A stretch of DNA of 53,476 bases, from contig NZ_BOVJ01000024.1 in assembly GCF_018403665.1 (NCBI RefSeq), positions 1 to 53,476 of the forward strand, written 5' to 3'. Below, piece after piece: positions 37,836 to 47,534 of the stretch; positions within the stretch are counted from its first letter, which is position 1; every line of letters starts with the position of its first letter. The position numbers and the translations under genes were made by a program. The DNA is from Paenibacillus cisolokensis. Its GTDB lineage: Bacteria; Bacillota; Bacilli; Paenibacillales; Paenibacillaceae. The notes beneath the pieces are model-generated. The model was not told the origin of the DNA. It searched no databases and was given only the letters and a program-made list of their open reading frames with translations.

Positions 37836-38935
37836 ATTGTCAAGAGGTGATGGAATATATGCAACGTCAGCTTGACGGCGATCTCGATGAGCGCGAAACC
37901 GAAATCTTGATGACTCATACCAGACATTGCCCTGAATGTGCCGATATGCTCGAACGGTTGAAACGATTGTCAAACGATTTGGAAAGCTTGCCGAAAGTTA
38001 CGCCTCCTTACAGTCTGGTCGACGCCATCCTGCCGAAGCTGGAGATGCTCGATCGGGAGCAGCAACCGTCGGAACGGCCGGCCGCTGGCGAGCCGGAACC
38101 GCGGCAGGAACCGCTCGCTCCGCGCCGTGCGGACCAGAAACGCGGCTGGACGGACCGGATTTCCTTCAAGATGCTGTCCGGATTCGCAGCCGTCGGAATC
38201 GCCGCAGCATTGTTTGTCGTCATGTACGATCCGCCATCGCTTCACGATTCGGCCAGCAAGTCGTCGTCGGAATCGGCAGACGCGTCGGAATCGGCAGGCG
38301 CGTCGGAATCGGCAGGCGCGTCGGAATCGGCAGGCGCGTCGGAATCGGCGGACAGGCCGCTGGCCGCGGATGCCGGGAATACGGCCCGGACCTTCAGCGG
38401 CGAAGCCGCAACCAAGTCCGCGCCGGAAGCTGCGCCTCAAGCTGCGCCTCAAGCTGCGCCCGATACGACGCCGGGATATATGAGCAATCAGGAAGACGAA
38501 ACGATAAAGAAACAGACCCAAGCCGTGCCGCCTTCCGACCGCAACACCAGCGAAGTGCTGCCCGAACCGGACGCCAAACCGGAGGAACCCGAGATGGGCT
38601 CCATGGAACCCGACATCGAGGCTCCTATCGTGACGGACGAAAATAAAATGGGCATTGCCAGTTTCGGCGAAGCGCAGGAAAGCGACGACGACGCGGTCGT
38701 TTCGAACGACGGGGCGTACAAAGCTTATGTCGTCGACAACACGGTCAAAATTTACGCCACCGACGGCGGCGCGCTGCTGTTCGCCAGCGAAACCAAAGAC
38801 GGCGTTGTCGGGGAACTGAAATGGTCGGAAGACAGCGCCACGCTGTACTACGAGGTGCGGCCGGATAAGGGAGAGCCTTCGCGCTATGCCGTCGATCCGG
38901 TCAAGCAAACCGAGACGCCGGTTGAGCCGGAATAA
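37832..38935 (+). CDS. Membrane-bound zinc-finger anti-sigma factor
   Basis: Cognate anti-sigma of the upstream ECF factor, translationally coupled to it. The N-terminal zinc-finger anti-sigma (ZAS) motif is HTRHCPECADML (H-x3-C-x2-C, residues 30-41). A single membrane helix (LSGFAAVGIAAALFVVMY, near residue 115) follows. The roughly 240-residue extracytoplasmic part has a low-complexity spacer of ASESAG repeats and APQAAPQAAP, then a small folded region (DGAYKAYVVDNTVKIYATDG, TLYYEVRPDKGEPSRYAVD). At 367 residues it is much longer than B. subtilis RsiW (about 208). Activation would be by regulated proteolysis, as is known for RsiW. The trigger is unknown. Confidence 0.9.
   Translation: MNCQEVMEYMQRQLDGDLDERETEILMTHTRHCPECADMLERLKRLSNDLESLPKVTPPYSLVDAILPKLEMLDREQQPSERPAAGEPEPRQEPLAPRRADQKRGWTDRISFKMLSGFAAVGIAAALFVVMYDPPSLHDSASKSSSESADASESAGASESAGASESAGASESADRPLAADAGNTARTFSGEAATKSAPEAAPQAAPQAAPDTTPGYMSNQEDETIKKQTQAVPPSDRNTSEVLPEPDAKPEEPEMGSMEPDIEAPIVTDENKMGIASFGEAQESDDDAVVSNDGAYKAYVVDNTVKIYATDGGALLFASETKDGVVGELKWSEDSATLYYEVRPDKGEPSRYAVDPVKQTETPVEPE
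38264..38353 (+). repeat. 18-bp in-frame tandem repeat in the anti-sigma gene
   Basis: Five contiguous 18-bp units (first unit diverged) around GCGTCGGAATCGGCAGGC encode repeated ASESAG in the extracytoplasmic spacer. The middle three units (38282-38335) are identical, so copy number may vary between strains. Confidence 0.9.
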
Positions 38936-39074
38936 CCGGATGTTCGCACACTTCGGGGCGGATTTGCGTATACTGCAGTATATGAAAGTCAGCGACGAAG
39001 CCTTGACGTCGTATGACCATTTGCAATGACGGTACCATGGGCCGCGTTGCAAATGTTTATATAGATGTTCAAGG

Positions 39075-39113
39075 ACAGGGGGATGGGGGCTTATGACGCT
39101 CTCATCCCTCTGT
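39075..39113 (+). terminator. stem-loop upstream of holA, possible terminator
   Basis: ACAGGGGGATG (39075-39085) pairs with CATCCCTCTGT (39103-39113), eleven pairs with one G-T. No T-run follows (TGACTTGAC), so it is weak as an intrinsic terminator. It ends the 230-base gap after the anti-sigma gene. Otherwise that gap holds a perfect ATACTGCAGTAT palindrome (38970-38981) and two TTGCAA words but no clear promoter. Confidence 0.35.
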
Positions 39114-39165
39114 TGACTTGACGGGTGCCGTCCCGGAGAGCGGGGTTTGTCGAGAGGAGAGCGAA

Positions 39166-40199
39166 ATGGAAGCGAGAGAAGCGATGAAAGAAATACGGAG
39201 CGGCGCCGTCAGACCGGTCTACGTTGCTTATGGCAAGGACCGCTACCGGATGATGAGGTTCGCGGCGTTTATGGAAGAAACGCTGCTTAAGCCGGACGAG
39301 CGGGAGCTAGGCGTCGTCAAGATGGATACCGCCGAAACGCCGCTCGAAGAGGTTGTAGCCGAAGCGGAGACGCCGCCGTTTTTTGTTTCGAGAAAATCAT
39401 TTTCGTCAAAGACCAGACGGTGTTCGCCGCAGGCGGCAAAGAAAACGGAAAGGTAACGCACCGGACCGATGCGCTGCTCGAATATTTGAAGCGCCCGGCG
39501 GAAACGAGCGTAATCGTCTTTCTTGTGCAGGCGGACAAGCTGGACGAGCGGCGCAAACTGGTCAAATCGCTCAAGAGCGGCCGCGTCCTCATTCCGTTCG
39601 AGGAGCTTGGCGAGCATGAGTTGAAGCAGTGGATCGTTCGCCGCGCCGCCGAGCAAAACCGGGAAATATCGGAGGAGGCCGCCGAATTGCTGCTGTCCCG
39701 CACGGGCAACCATATGCAGCAGCTCGCAAGCGAAGTGGACAAGCTGTGCCTGTATGCCGGCAGCGGGGGCCGGATCGGACGCGGCGATGTGGAGCTGTTG
39801 ACAGCTTCCACCGTCGAAGAAGACGTCTTTGCGCTGATCGATCATATTGCGGGGATGGAGACGGACAAGGCGCTCGGGCTTTACCGGCGGCTGCTCGGCC
39901 GGCGGGAGGAGCCGATCAAGCTGCTCGCGCTCATTGCCCGGCAATACCGGATTATGCTGCAGGTGAAGGAGCTGGAGCGGCATTCGTATTCGCCGCAGCA
40001 GATGGCCGGGCAGCTCGGCCTGCATCCGTATGCGGTCAAGCTGGCGGCGGACAAGGCCCGCCGCTACAACGCCGAACGTCTCGGCGAACTCTTGTCGGCT
40101 CTGGCCGATCTCGATTACCGGATGAAGACGGGACGGATCGACAAGGAGCTCGGTCTTGAGCTGTTTCTGCTGTCGGCCGGCTGCTTTCATAACCGATAA
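39166..40199 (+). CDS. holA: DNA polymerase III subunit delta (apparent frameshift)
   Basis: Clamp-loader delta subunit (YqeN in Bacillus). The ATG at 39166 follows GAGAGGAGAG. The N-terminal part (VRPVYVAYGKDRYRM) and the rest (KRPAETSVIVFLVQADKLDE, LSRTGNHMQQLASEVDKLCL, LLALIARQYRIMLQVKELE, LGLHPYAVKLAADKAR) are in adjacent frames. Adding one T to the T6 run at 39379-39384 gives TPPFFCFEKIIFVKDQTVF and 344 residues. The gene is essential, so a genuine break is improbable. It sits between comEC and rpsT as in Bacillus. Confidence 0.94.
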
Positions 40200-40243
40200 A
40201 AAACAAACGGCTTCTGCACGGGAGGGCAGAAGCCGTTTGTTTG
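40198..40243. terminator. bidirectional terminator between convergent holA and rpsT
   Basis: AAACAAACGGCTTCTG (40201-40216) pairs perfectly with CAGAAGCCGTTTGTTT (40227-40242). On the minus strand it is followed by TTTTTT (A-run 40198-40203). On the plus strand it is followed only by TTTGG. It should serve rpsT best and probably holA too. Confidence 0.8.
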
Positions 40244-40352
40244 GCATATGCCGAAACGAGCTTCCCCGCCCAAAACGGTGAAGCCGTTTGCGTTAGCGTA
40301 TGTGTCGCCGCCGGGCGGCAATCCGATCGCAGCTCGCTTCGCTATTATTCTC

Positions 40353-40624
40353 TTAGGCTTGAGCCGTAAGAGCGTTCAGCTTTTTCGCCAGACGGGATTT
40401 TTTGCGGGCTGCGGCATTTTTGTGAACGAGCCCTTTCGTTACCGCTTTGTCGAGCTTCTTCGTAGCGACGATCAGAGCCGCTTTGGCCGCTTCCGGATCG
40501 TTGCTTGCGAGAGCCTGATCGGCCGCTTTAATCGCCGTACGGAGAGCGGATTTTGCGACGCGTTCAGCGCGCGGCGTTTCTCGTTCGTTTTTACGCGTTT
40601 GATAGCGGATTTGATGTTTGGCAT
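40353..40624 (-). CDS. rpsT: 30S ribosomal protein S20 (apparent frameshift)
   Basis: S20 binds 16S rRNA in the body of the 30S subunit. It reads [20 protein letters not shown] from ATG at 40624, with AGGAGGTG upstream. After ASQ the frame must shift. Adding one A to the run complementary to T4 at 40551-40554 gives [18 protein letters not shown], then [19 protein letters not shown] and [16 protein letters not shown]. Corrected length is 90 residues, normal for S20. It is transcribed opposite to its neighbours, as in Bacillus. Confidence 0.93.
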
Positions 40625-40680
40625 GTCATTCACCTCCTGTACCGAAAACACGTCGGGACCATCCCAACACAACTTGAAAC

Positions 40681-40709
40681 AGTTTACCATGCGTACGGGC
40701 AAATTGCAA
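40681..40709 (-). promoter_or_regulatory. promoter of rpsT (minus strand)
   Basis: Read on the minus strand, TTGCAA (40709-40704) and TAAACT (40686-40681) are 17 bases apart, with TGG directly before the -10 (extended -10). It lies about 57 bases upstream of the rpsT start. Confidence 0.75.
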
Positions 40710-40714
40710 TAGCC

Positions 40715-40755
40715 GGAAGAGGCGCCGGAAGAGGCGGCGGAAGAGGCGGCGGAAG
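40715..40755. repeat. 12-bp tandem repeat between rpsT and gpr
   Basis: GGAAGAGGCGCC at 40715-40726 is followed by two copies of GGAAGAGGCGGC (40727-40738, 40739-40750) and a truncated GGAAG. It is located upstream of the rpsT promoter and about 85 bases before the gpr start. Confidence 0.85.
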
Positions 40756-40839
40756 GTTGCGCCAGGCGCCGGCGCCGCGAATAAAACGGTTCGCGCGGCA
40801 GCACAATAATGGCAAAACCGGAAGGAGCGCGCAACCCTG

Positions 40840-41844
40840 ATGAGTAAACTCGATTTGCAGCAATATTCGGTCCGCACCGATTTGGCGCTGGAAGCCAAGG
40901 AGATCGCCGAAGCCGGAGGCGGAAAGCCGATACCCGGCGTCCAGGCGCAAACGGACGAAGAAGACGGCATTATCGTCACCAAATTGCAGGTGGAAAACGA
41001 GCAGGGAGCCCGTGCCATCGGCAAAATGATCGGCAACTATGTCACGATCGAAGTGCCCGGCCTGCGTTCCGGCGATACGGAATTGCAGAACCGCGTCGCC
41101 ACGAAAGTATCCCAGGAATTCGAAGCGTTCCTGGAGCGGATCGGGGTCGGACGTACGGCCAAAATTTTGATCGTCGGCTTGGGCAACTGGAATGTGACGC
41201 CGGATGCGCTCGGACCGCTTGTCGTCGAAAATGTAATGGTGACGCGGCACTACTTCGAGCTGATGCCCGATCAGGTCGCGCCCGGCTACCGTTCGGTCAG
41301 CGCGGTCGCGCCCGGCGTCATGGGCACGACCGGCATCGAGTCGAGCGAAATCGTGCAGGGCATCGTGGAGCGGACGAAGCCCGACGTCGTCATTGCGATC
41401 GACGCGCTGGCCTCGAAGGCGCTGGAGCGCGTCAACACGACGATCCAGATTGCCGACACGGGCATCCATCCCGGATCGGGCATCGGCAACAAACGGCGAG
41501 GGTTGACGAAGGAAATTCTCGGCATTCCGATTATCGCGATCGGCGTTCCGACCGTCGTCTACGCTTCGACGATCGTGAACAATACGATGGAAATGATGCA
41601 GCGGCATATTCAATCCCATAACGGCGACACCGACAAAATATTCGGCATGATGAACCAGATGGAGGACAACGAACGGCTCCGTTTCGTCAAGGAAGTGCTC
41701 GCTCCGCTCGGGCACGATCTGCTCGTAACGCCGAAAGAGATCGACCAGTTTATCGAAGACATCGCCAACATTATCGCCAGCGGACTCAATGCGTCGCTGC
41801 ACGAGGCGATCGACAGCAATAACGTCGCCGCCTATACCCACTGA
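40840..41844 (+). CDS. gpr: Germination protease GPR
   Basis: Aspartic-type endoprotease that degrades small acid-soluble spore proteins in the germinating spore core. It is made as a zymogen in the forespore. The 334-residue product has the autoprocessing site near the N-terminus: by analogy with Bacillus the cut falls in YSVR/TDLALEA, giving a propeptide of about 12 residues. Other conserved parts are ILIVGLGNWNVTPDALGP and ADTGIHPGSGIGNKRRGLT. GGAAGGAG precedes ATG 40840. It is followed by a strong terminator. No clear forespore promoter is recognised in the repeat-containing gap upstream. Confidence 0.96.
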   Translation: MSKLDLQQYSVRTDLALEAKEIAEAGGGKPIPGVQAQTDEEDGIIVTKLQVENEQGARAIGKMIGNYVTIEVPGLRSGDTELQNRVATKVSQEFEAFLERIGVGRTAKILIVGLGNWNVTPDALGPLVVENVMVTRHYFELMPDQVAPGYRSVSAVAPGVMGTTGIESSEIVQGIVERTKPDVVIAIDALASKALERVNTTIQIADTGIHPGSGIGNKRRGLTKEILGIPIIAIGVPTVVYASTIVNNTMEMMQRHIQSHNGDTDKIFGMMNQMEDNERLRFVKEVLAPLGHDLLVTPKEIDQFIEDIANIIASGLNASLHEAIDSNNVAAYTH

Positions 41845-41871
41845 CCGCCCGCCGCCGGAAGCGGCTTCCTG

Positions 41872-41896
41872 CCGCCCGATGTCCGGGCGGTTTTTT
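41872..41896 (+). terminator. intrinsic terminator after gpr
   Basis: CCGCCCG (41872-41878) pairs with CGGGCGG (41884-41890) and runs into TTTTTT (41891-41896). Confidence 0.9.
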
Positions 41897-42025
41897 CGCA
41901 TGCGGCTTCGTCGCGACTCTATCTACTTCCGAAACTTTTACTAGAAAAAAGGTTCTAGCGATTCTCTCATTCTCATAAAGTAGTACTAGCCTGTAGATAG
42001 GCAACACGAAAGCGGGGATGAGTCG

Positions 42026-43267
42026 ATGAAACGAACCTTTTTTACATTTAATGTGGGCCGGGGAAGCGAGCGGCTCCGCTCGTTGCTCGTTACGGGCAAA
42101 ACGTTCGCGGTGCTGTCTCTTTGCTCGATGCTGTTTTTCGTGCTGATCGGCATAGCCGGCACCGTTCACCGGCAGTCGTCCGCATCGCCCATATCGTCGA
42201 TGAAAGGATTGGCTGCGGCCGTATCAAGCGCTTTTTTTGCGGATATGCTGGGAATGGAACTGCCCGCATTCGAAGGCGGCGGTTCGGACGAATCGCTGTC
42301 CAAGCAGCAAATCGGCGCTTTTCTGGTCCGCATGCTGACCGATATTAACCCGAACGATCCGAAAAGCTTGCTTGCCGGCGCCATGCCGGGCATGAACGGC
42401 AACGATTCGATTCTGCTTCGGGGCGGCAAAGGAACCGACGCTGCGGTCGGACCGGAGGATCACGAGCCGATTGAAGGTTCGGGCGGCGATCATCATAACG
42501 GCGGCGATACGGGAGACGCAAGCGAAGGACCGGACGGGGAACCGCCGGACGAAGTCGAACCGGATGAACCGGATAAGAACGGGGCCGGACCGGAACAGCC
42601 GGATAAGCAGTCGACAGGCGGACGCAAGGTCGTCTTTATCTACCATACCCATAACCGGGAATCGTGGTATCCGGAGCTGGGCGGCAACACGAAAGATCCG
42701 AATTCCAGCACGAAAAATATTACGCTCGTCGGCAAACGGCTGGCCAAAAAGCTCGAGGAATACGGCATCGGCGCCCTCCATTCGGATACCGATTATCCGA
42801 CGACGATACCGGATTACCGGTGGGAGCTGCTGTACAAGTATTCGATGAAAACGGTCAAGGAAGCGATGGCGGCCAACAGCGATTTGACGTTTTTCTTCGA
42901 TATTCACCGCGATGCGAACCGCCGCAAGCATACGACTGTGACGATTAACGGCAAAGATTACGCCCAGGTCTATTTCATCATCGGGCACCGGAATCCGCAC
43001 TGGCGGGAGAACGAAAAATTTGCCGCCCGGATTCACGACGCGATCGAACAGAAGTATCCCGGCATTTCGCGCGGGATATGGGGCAAGACGGCGGCATCCG
43101 GCAACGCCGAATACAACCAGTCGCTGTCGTCGAACAGCGTGCTGATCGAAATCGGCGGCGTCGACAATACGCTTGAGGAATCGTACCGGACGGCGGACGC
43201 GCTGGCGCAAGTGATTGCGGATCTGTATTGGGATGCGGAGAAGGTCGACGCGGCTGCCCGCAACTGA
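42026..43267 (+). CDS. spoIIP: Stage II sporulation protein P (spore-engulfment hydrolase)
   Basis: Peptidoglycan amidase/endopeptidase which, with SpoIID and SpoIIM, thins septal wall and drives engulfment. It acts in the mother cell outside its membrane. The product has 413 residues. A membrane anchor near residues 28-46 (FAVLSLCSMLFFVLIGIAG) is followed by a proline/aspartate/glycine-rich linker (140-190) and the catalytic domain with zinc ligands in VVFIYHTHNRESW and FFFDIHRDANRRK, then LIEIGGVDNTLEE. GGGGATGA precedes the ATG. A short perfect inverted repeat (CTAGAA/TTCTAG) lies near 41941-41959 in the gap upstream. No clear sigma-E promoter was identified. Confidence 0.95.
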   Translation: MKRTFFTFNVGRGSERLRSLLVTGKTFAVLSLCSMLFFVLIGIAGTVHRQSSASPISSMKGLAAAVSSAFFADMLGMELPAFEGGGSDESLSKQQIGAFLVRMLTDINPNDPKSLLAGAMPGMNGNDSILLRGGKGTDAAVGPEDHEPIEGSGGDHHNGGDTGDASEGPDGEPPDEVEPDEPDKNGAGPEQPDKQSTGGRKVVFIYHTHNRESWYPELGGNTKDPNSSTKNITLVGKRLAKKLEEYGIGALHSDTDYPTTIPDYRWELLYKYSMKTVKEAMAANSDLTFFFDIHRDANRRKHTTVTINGKDYAQVYFIIGHRNPHWRENEKFAARIHDAIEQKYPGISRGIWGKTAASGNAEYNQSLSSNSVLIEIGGVDNTLEESYRTADALAQVIADLYWDAEKVDAAARN

Positions 43268-43326
43268 GGCGGAGCTCTTCATTCGCAGCCCGAATCTTGA
43301 CGAAGCTCGATAAGGAGGATGAGATC

Positions 43327-43731
43327 ATGAGGCGGAAAGAAGCGTGGAAATGGGCGGTGATCGGCGGCGCGATCGCGTTTCTGGTGCTGTACGGCATCGA
43401 GGCGGCGTCGACGGGCATCGAGCGCATTTACGGGCCGGTGGAGAACGGCAGCCCCCTCTATGTGGCGGACCGGCCGGATGCGGATGAGAACGCGGCGAAC
43501 GGTCCGGGCGCGGAGCGGTCCGGGCCGGCGGCGGATGAGCAGACTGCCGGGGAACCGAGCGGGACGGTGGAGCGGACGGACTACCGCGAAGAGCGGCTGC
43601 CCGGCATCCCCCGCACGACTTACGAGCCTTCGGTCAACCGGGTCGCCGACGGCGCGGCCGGCTTTCTGCAGTCGGTTACGAGCGGCGGCATCCGGTTCAT
43701 CGTGGCGCTGTTCGATTCCGTTACGCGCTGA
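43327..43731 (+). CDS. Small single-pass membrane protein, YqxA-like by position
   Basis: A 134-residue protein with one N-terminal membrane helix (AVIGGAIAFLVLYGIEAAS), an acidic hydrophilic middle and an amphipathic C-terminus (ADGAAGFLQSVTSGGIRFIV). AAGGAGG (43312-43318) is 8 bases before the ATG. It lies between spoIIP and lepA, the place of yqxA in Bacillus, and the overall layout (helix, linker, C-terminal amphipathic helix) is similar. Sequence similarity is too weak for me to assign the name firmly. Function is unknown. Confidence 0.75.
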   Translation: MRRKEAWKWAVIGGAIAFLVLYGIEAASTGIERIYGPVENGSPLYVADRPDADENAANGPGAERSGPAADEQTAGEPSGTVERTDYREERLPGIPRTTYEPSVNRVADGAAGFLQSVTSGGIRFIVALFDSVTR

Positions 43732-43807
43732 CGTCCGCCGGCCGCGATGCCGTCCCGGCGGCCGTATGCGCCGGGATACGGTCCGTTCCCGACCGCCGGT
43801 CTTCTCA

Positions 43808-43836
43808 TTGCTGGTGCCCCCTCGAACTGCTATAAT
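43808..43836 (+). promoter_or_regulatory. sigma-A promoter upstream of lepA
   Basis: TTGCTG (43808-43813) and a perfect TATAAT (43831-43836) are 17 bases apart, with TGC directly before the -10. About 40 bases upstream of the lepA ATG. Confidence 0.77.
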
Positions 43837-43877
43837 AATGGAATGATTGGCATTTATGGATTTAGTGGGGGTAAGGC

Positions 43878-45695
<1,818 letters not shown>

Positions 45696-45698
45696 CCG

Positions 45699-46847
45699 AT
45701 GCGGTACTCATCTCCCCGTGCGCTGTACATTCACATTCCGTTCTGCACGAACAAGTGCCACTACTGCGATTTTACGTCCTATGTGCTGAACGGCCAGCCG
45801 GTTGACGATTATCTGGACGCCCTGGAGCGGGAAATGGCGGAAACGGTCAGACGGATTCCGCCCGAAACGATCGACACCGTTTTCGTCGGCGGCGGAACGC
45901 CGACCGTGCTTGCGCCCGCACAGATGGAACGGTTCCTTGCCTCCGTCCGCCGCCACTTTCCGCTTGCCCGGGATGCGGAATTTTCAATGGAGGCGAATCC
46001 GGGAACGACCGACAAGGACAAGCTGGAGGCGATGAGGGCCGGCGGCGTCAACCGGATCAGCTTCGGGGTCCAGTCGTTCGACAACGGCTTGCTTGAGCGG
46101 ATCGGCCGCATCCATAACGTGGAGGACGTATACCGGAGCATCGAGCTGGCGCGGGAAACGGGCTTTGCGAACCTGTCGATCGACCTGATGTTCGGGCTGC
46201 CGGGGCAGACGGTCGGGCTGCTCGAGGACAGCGTCGAGCGGGCGCTTGCGCTTCGCCTTCCTCATTACTCGCTCTACAGCCTGAAGGTGGAGGAAAATAC
46301 GCTGTTCCACAAGCTGTACGAGCGCAACGAGCTGCCGCTGCCGACCGAGGACGAGGAGCTGGCGATGTATTTGCTCCTGATCGACCGGCTGAAGGCGGCC
46401 GGCTACGGCCACTACGAGATCAGCAATTTCGCCTTGCCCGGCAAGGAATGCCGCCACAATATAACGTATTGGCGCAACGAACCGTACTACGGGCTCGGGG
46501 CGGGCGCGCACGGTTATGCTAATGGCGTGCGTCACGTCAACCTGAAGGGCATCACCCCCTACATCGAGGCGACAAAGTCCGGGCTGCCGCTGCTTGAAAC
46601 GCATACGGTGCCGGAGGACGAGGCGATGGAAGATTTTATGATGGTCGGTCTGCGCATGCTGTCCGGCGTTCGTTCCGCCGATTTTGCCGCCCAGTTCCCG
46701 GGCAAGACGATCGAGGAAACATTCGGGACGACAATCGAAAAGCTGCTGCAAGACGGGCTGATCGAGAGGACGGAAGACGGCGGGTTCCGGTTGACCGACC
46801 GCGGCGTACTGTTCGGCAACGAGGTGTTCGGCGCATTTCTCGACTAG
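45699..46847 (+). CDS. hemW: Radical SAM protein HemW (HemN-like, haem chaperone family)
   Basis: Radical-SAM protein of 382 residues. The iron-sulfur cluster motif CTNKCHYCDF (CxxxCxxC, residues 16-25) and VFVGGGTPTVL are present. Such proteins were annotated as oxygen-independent coproporphyrinogen oxidase, but the short form encoded beside lepA is now regarded as the haem-binding HemW. ISFGVQSFDNGLLERIGR and the C-terminal winged-helix end (LIERTEDGGFRLTDRG) support full length. It follows lepA by 3 bases, so it is probably co-transcribed. Confidence 0.93.
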   Translation: MRYSSPRALYIHIPFCTNKCHYCDFTSYVLNGQPVDDYLDALEREMAETVRRIPPETIDTVFVGGGTPTVLAPAQMERFLASVRRHFPLARDAEFSMEANPGTTDKDKLEAMRAGGVNRISFGVQSFDNGLLERIGRIHNVEDVYRSIELARETGFANLSIDLMFGLPGQTVGLLEDSVERALALRLPHYSLYSLKVEENTLFHKLYERNELPLPTEDEELAMYLLLIDRLKAAGYGHYEISNFALPGKECRHNITYWRNEPYYGLGAGAHGYANGVRHVNLKGITPYIEATKSGLPLLETHTVPEDEAMEDFMMVGLRMLSGVRSADFAAQFPGKTIEETFGTTIEKLLQDGLIERTEDGGFRLTDRGVLFGNEVFGAFLD

Positions 46848-46938
46848 CGCCGGACATTTTACTCTTGAGGATTCATTCGGTGTAGTGTATATTTATTCAT
46901 ATTCACAAAGCAGACACCGGATGAAGGAGACGATCGGA

Positions 46939-47398
46939 ATGCAGGCGCAGGCGGTGTGCCGGAAGGCGACAGCGGAAGATGTCGACACGTTATATGAATT
47001 AATCAAAGGTTATGCGGAGAAAGGAATTATGCTGCCGCGATCGAAAGAAACGCTGCAGCGGCAGATCGGCACGTTCGTCGTGGCGGAGATCGACGGCGAG
47101 GTCGTCGGCTGCGGGTCGCTGTGCAAGCTCGGAGACGATCTTGTCGAAATTCGCTCGCTCGGCATATCGGAAGGATACAAGGGACAAGGAATCGGCAGCA
47201 AGCTGGTAGACCGCCTGATCGAGCAAGCGAAAGAACAGAACATCGGCAAAGTGATGGCGCTCACGTACGAAGTGCGATTTTTTGAGCGAAACGGCTTCCA
47301 GGTCGTCGACAAGGAAATTTTCCGGAAAAGTATGGACCGATTGCGTCAACTGCCCGAAACAGCATTGCTGCGACGAAATCGCCGTTCTAAAACGCTGA
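46939..47398 (+). CDS. GNAT-family N-acetyltransferase with cysteine-rich C-terminus (apparent frameshifts)
   Basis: GNAT acyltransferase similar to the short ArgA-like N-acetyltransferases of Firmicutes. ATG 46939 has AAGGAG (46924-46929) upstream. The acetyl-CoA loop is SEGYKGQGIGSKLV, and the substrate region GYAEKGIMLPRSKETL is typical. As written the frame ends at 47403 with an unlikely arginine-rich tail. Two single-base deletions, in T4 at 47318-47321 and A4 at 47326-47329, would restore IFPEKVWTDCVNCPKQHCCD and a stop at 47396-47398. That matches the cysteine motif of the family. Corrected length is about 153 residues. The gene is followed by a terminator hairpin that overlaps the hrcA promoter. 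Confidence 0.85.
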
Positions 47399-47435
47399 AC
47401 TGACTTGACAATCGGCAAGTCAGTTTGGTATTTTT
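47398..47435 (+). terminator. terminator of the GNAT gene overlapping the hrcA promoter
   Basis: AACTGACTTG (47398-47407) pairs perfectly with CAAGTCAGTT (47416-47425) around an 8-base loop, followed by TGGTATTTTT. The left arm and loop contain the hrcA -35 box TTGACA (47405-47410), so the two signals share bases. Confidence 0.65.
47405..47434 (+). promoter_or_regulatory. sigma-A promoter of the hrcA-grpE-dnaK-dnaJ operon
   Basis: TTGACA (47405-47410) and TATTTT (47429-47434) are 18 bases apart. The CIRCE operator starts 12 bases downstream, covering the expected transcription start region. Confidence 0.78.
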
Positions 47436-47445
47436 GTAGTAATGA

Positions 47446-47472
47446 TTAGCACTCACCAACCAAGAGTGCTAA
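47446..47472. promoter_or_regulatory. CIRCE operator (HrcA binding site)
   Basis: TTAGCACTC (47446-47454), a 9-base spacer and GAGTGCTAA (47464-47472) match the CIRCE consensus exactly. The HrcA repressor binds it and represses the operon in the absence of heat stress. It lies just downstream of the promoter and upstream of hrcA. Confidence 0.98.
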
Positions 47473-47534
47473 CGACGATTCAGGAAATCGGTCGCCTACG
47501 AATGTGACGACTGTCGGGCACAGGAGGGATACGG

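Noticed and set aside
38982-39029. 15-codon peptide ahead of holA (starts MKVSDEALTS)
   Set aside because: Very short, no ribosome-binding site, and no sign of attenuation structures linked to it.
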